NCBI RefSeq assembly: GCF_963664135.1
Contig: NZ_OY760905.1
Location: 1,178,001-1,242,000, forward strand
Source: an uncultured Acetobacterium sp.
GTDB lineage: Bacteria > Bacillota > Clostridia > Eubacteriales > Eubacteriaceae
DNA: 64,000 bases
Direction of reading: 5' to 3'
Position 1 is the stretch's first letter. Each line of letters starts with the position of its first letter. This document shows, in pieces, positions 63,858 to 64,000 of the stretch. The notes under the pieces are model-generated. The model was not told the DNA's origin. It worked only from the letters and a program-made list of their open reading frames with translations, and did no database searches. The position numbers were made by a program, and so were the translations under genes.

Positions 63858-64000
63858 GTTCGTTTCTCCTAGCTATTGTTTTGACACTTCTGTTGAATTC
63901 GCCCTTCAGAATTGAGTTCCTAACGACCATAAATAGTTCGTTTATACGCAAGTACCTTTGATACAACTTGCGCAGAGCTCTCCACAACAACAATATTTTT
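63858..64000. other. Right-edge sequence upstream of fliM
   Basis: 143 bp with the fliM RBS (AGGAG, about 63867-63872) and no recognisable coding sequence; a small stem may exist around 63893-63920 (GAATTC/GAATTG region). By synteny fliL would be expected upstream, but nothing in this stretch proves it. Confidence 0.3.

Overview
The window reads as chromosomal DNA from a low-to-moderate GC, motile, anaerobic Clostridia member. The gene order (rpoN-cggR-gap-pgk-tpiA-gpmI-secG beside a large flagellar/chemotaxis region), the CheC/CheD/FliY chemotaxis type and the Gram-positive YlqG/YlqH pair suggest the Eubacteriaceae, possibly Acetobacterium. That assignment is inference from gene content, not from a search. 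Nearly every gene is on the minus strand and so is read from high to low coordinates. The only plus-strand genes are the ylqG-ylqH pair at 22.5-24.5 kb.

Layout from left to right. (1) 0.2-6.6 kb: secG and the lower-glycolysis operon cggR-gap-pgk-tpiA-gpmI. Its promoter has a perfect 19-bp palindrome just downstream of the -10, a strong hairpin lies between gap and pgk, and a 186-bp structured repeat sits between tpiA and gpmI. (2) 6.7-9.1 kb: rpoN (sigma-54) and trxB. (3) 9.3-15.8 kb: basal-body operon flgB-flgC-fliE-fliF-fliG-fliH-fliI-fliJ. (4) 16.4-22.2 kb: fliD-fliS-fliT-like and cheA-cheR. (5) 22.5-24.5 kb: divergent ylqG-ylqH. (6) 24.6-41.1 kb: a 17-gene flagellin-glycosylation island. 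It holds a full pseudaminic-acid route (PseB, PseC, PseH, PseG, PseI and a SpsF-type CMP-transferase), a Maf/DUF115 glycosyltransferase, and an accessory set: two methyltransferases, a radical SAM/SPASM protein, an aldo-keto reductase, a class III aminotransferase, a WbqC protein, a degenerate HD protein, an atypical SDR and a kinase-like protein. (7) 41.4-44.2 kb: two nearly identical flagellin genes. (8) 44.6-48.8 kb: flgM-flgN-flgK-flgL-yviE. (9) 49.1-50.6 kb: cheW-cheB. (10) 50.9-63.9 kb: fliM-fliY-cheY-fliO-fliP-fliQ-fliR-flhB-flhA-fliA-flgG-flgF-fapA-cheC-cheD, running in from beyond the right edge.

How it works together. The long right-hand operon makes the export gate, switch and sigma-28, and the flgB-fliJ operon makes the rod, MS ring and ATPase. 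Sigma-28, restrained by FlgM, should then fire the late genes. By eye I find matches to the sigma-28 consensus (CTAAA, 16 bp, CCGATAT) before flgM, fliD, each flagellin (two in tandem before the second) and, less perfectly, the glycosylation island and cheA. The island would build CMP-pseudaminic acid or a derivative, and Maf would attach it to flagellin before export. Expected neighbours not seen here are fliK, flgD, flgE, motA, motB and fliL (probably beyond the right edge), flhF and flhG (absent between flhA and fliA), and fliW and csrA (absent between yviE and flagellin).
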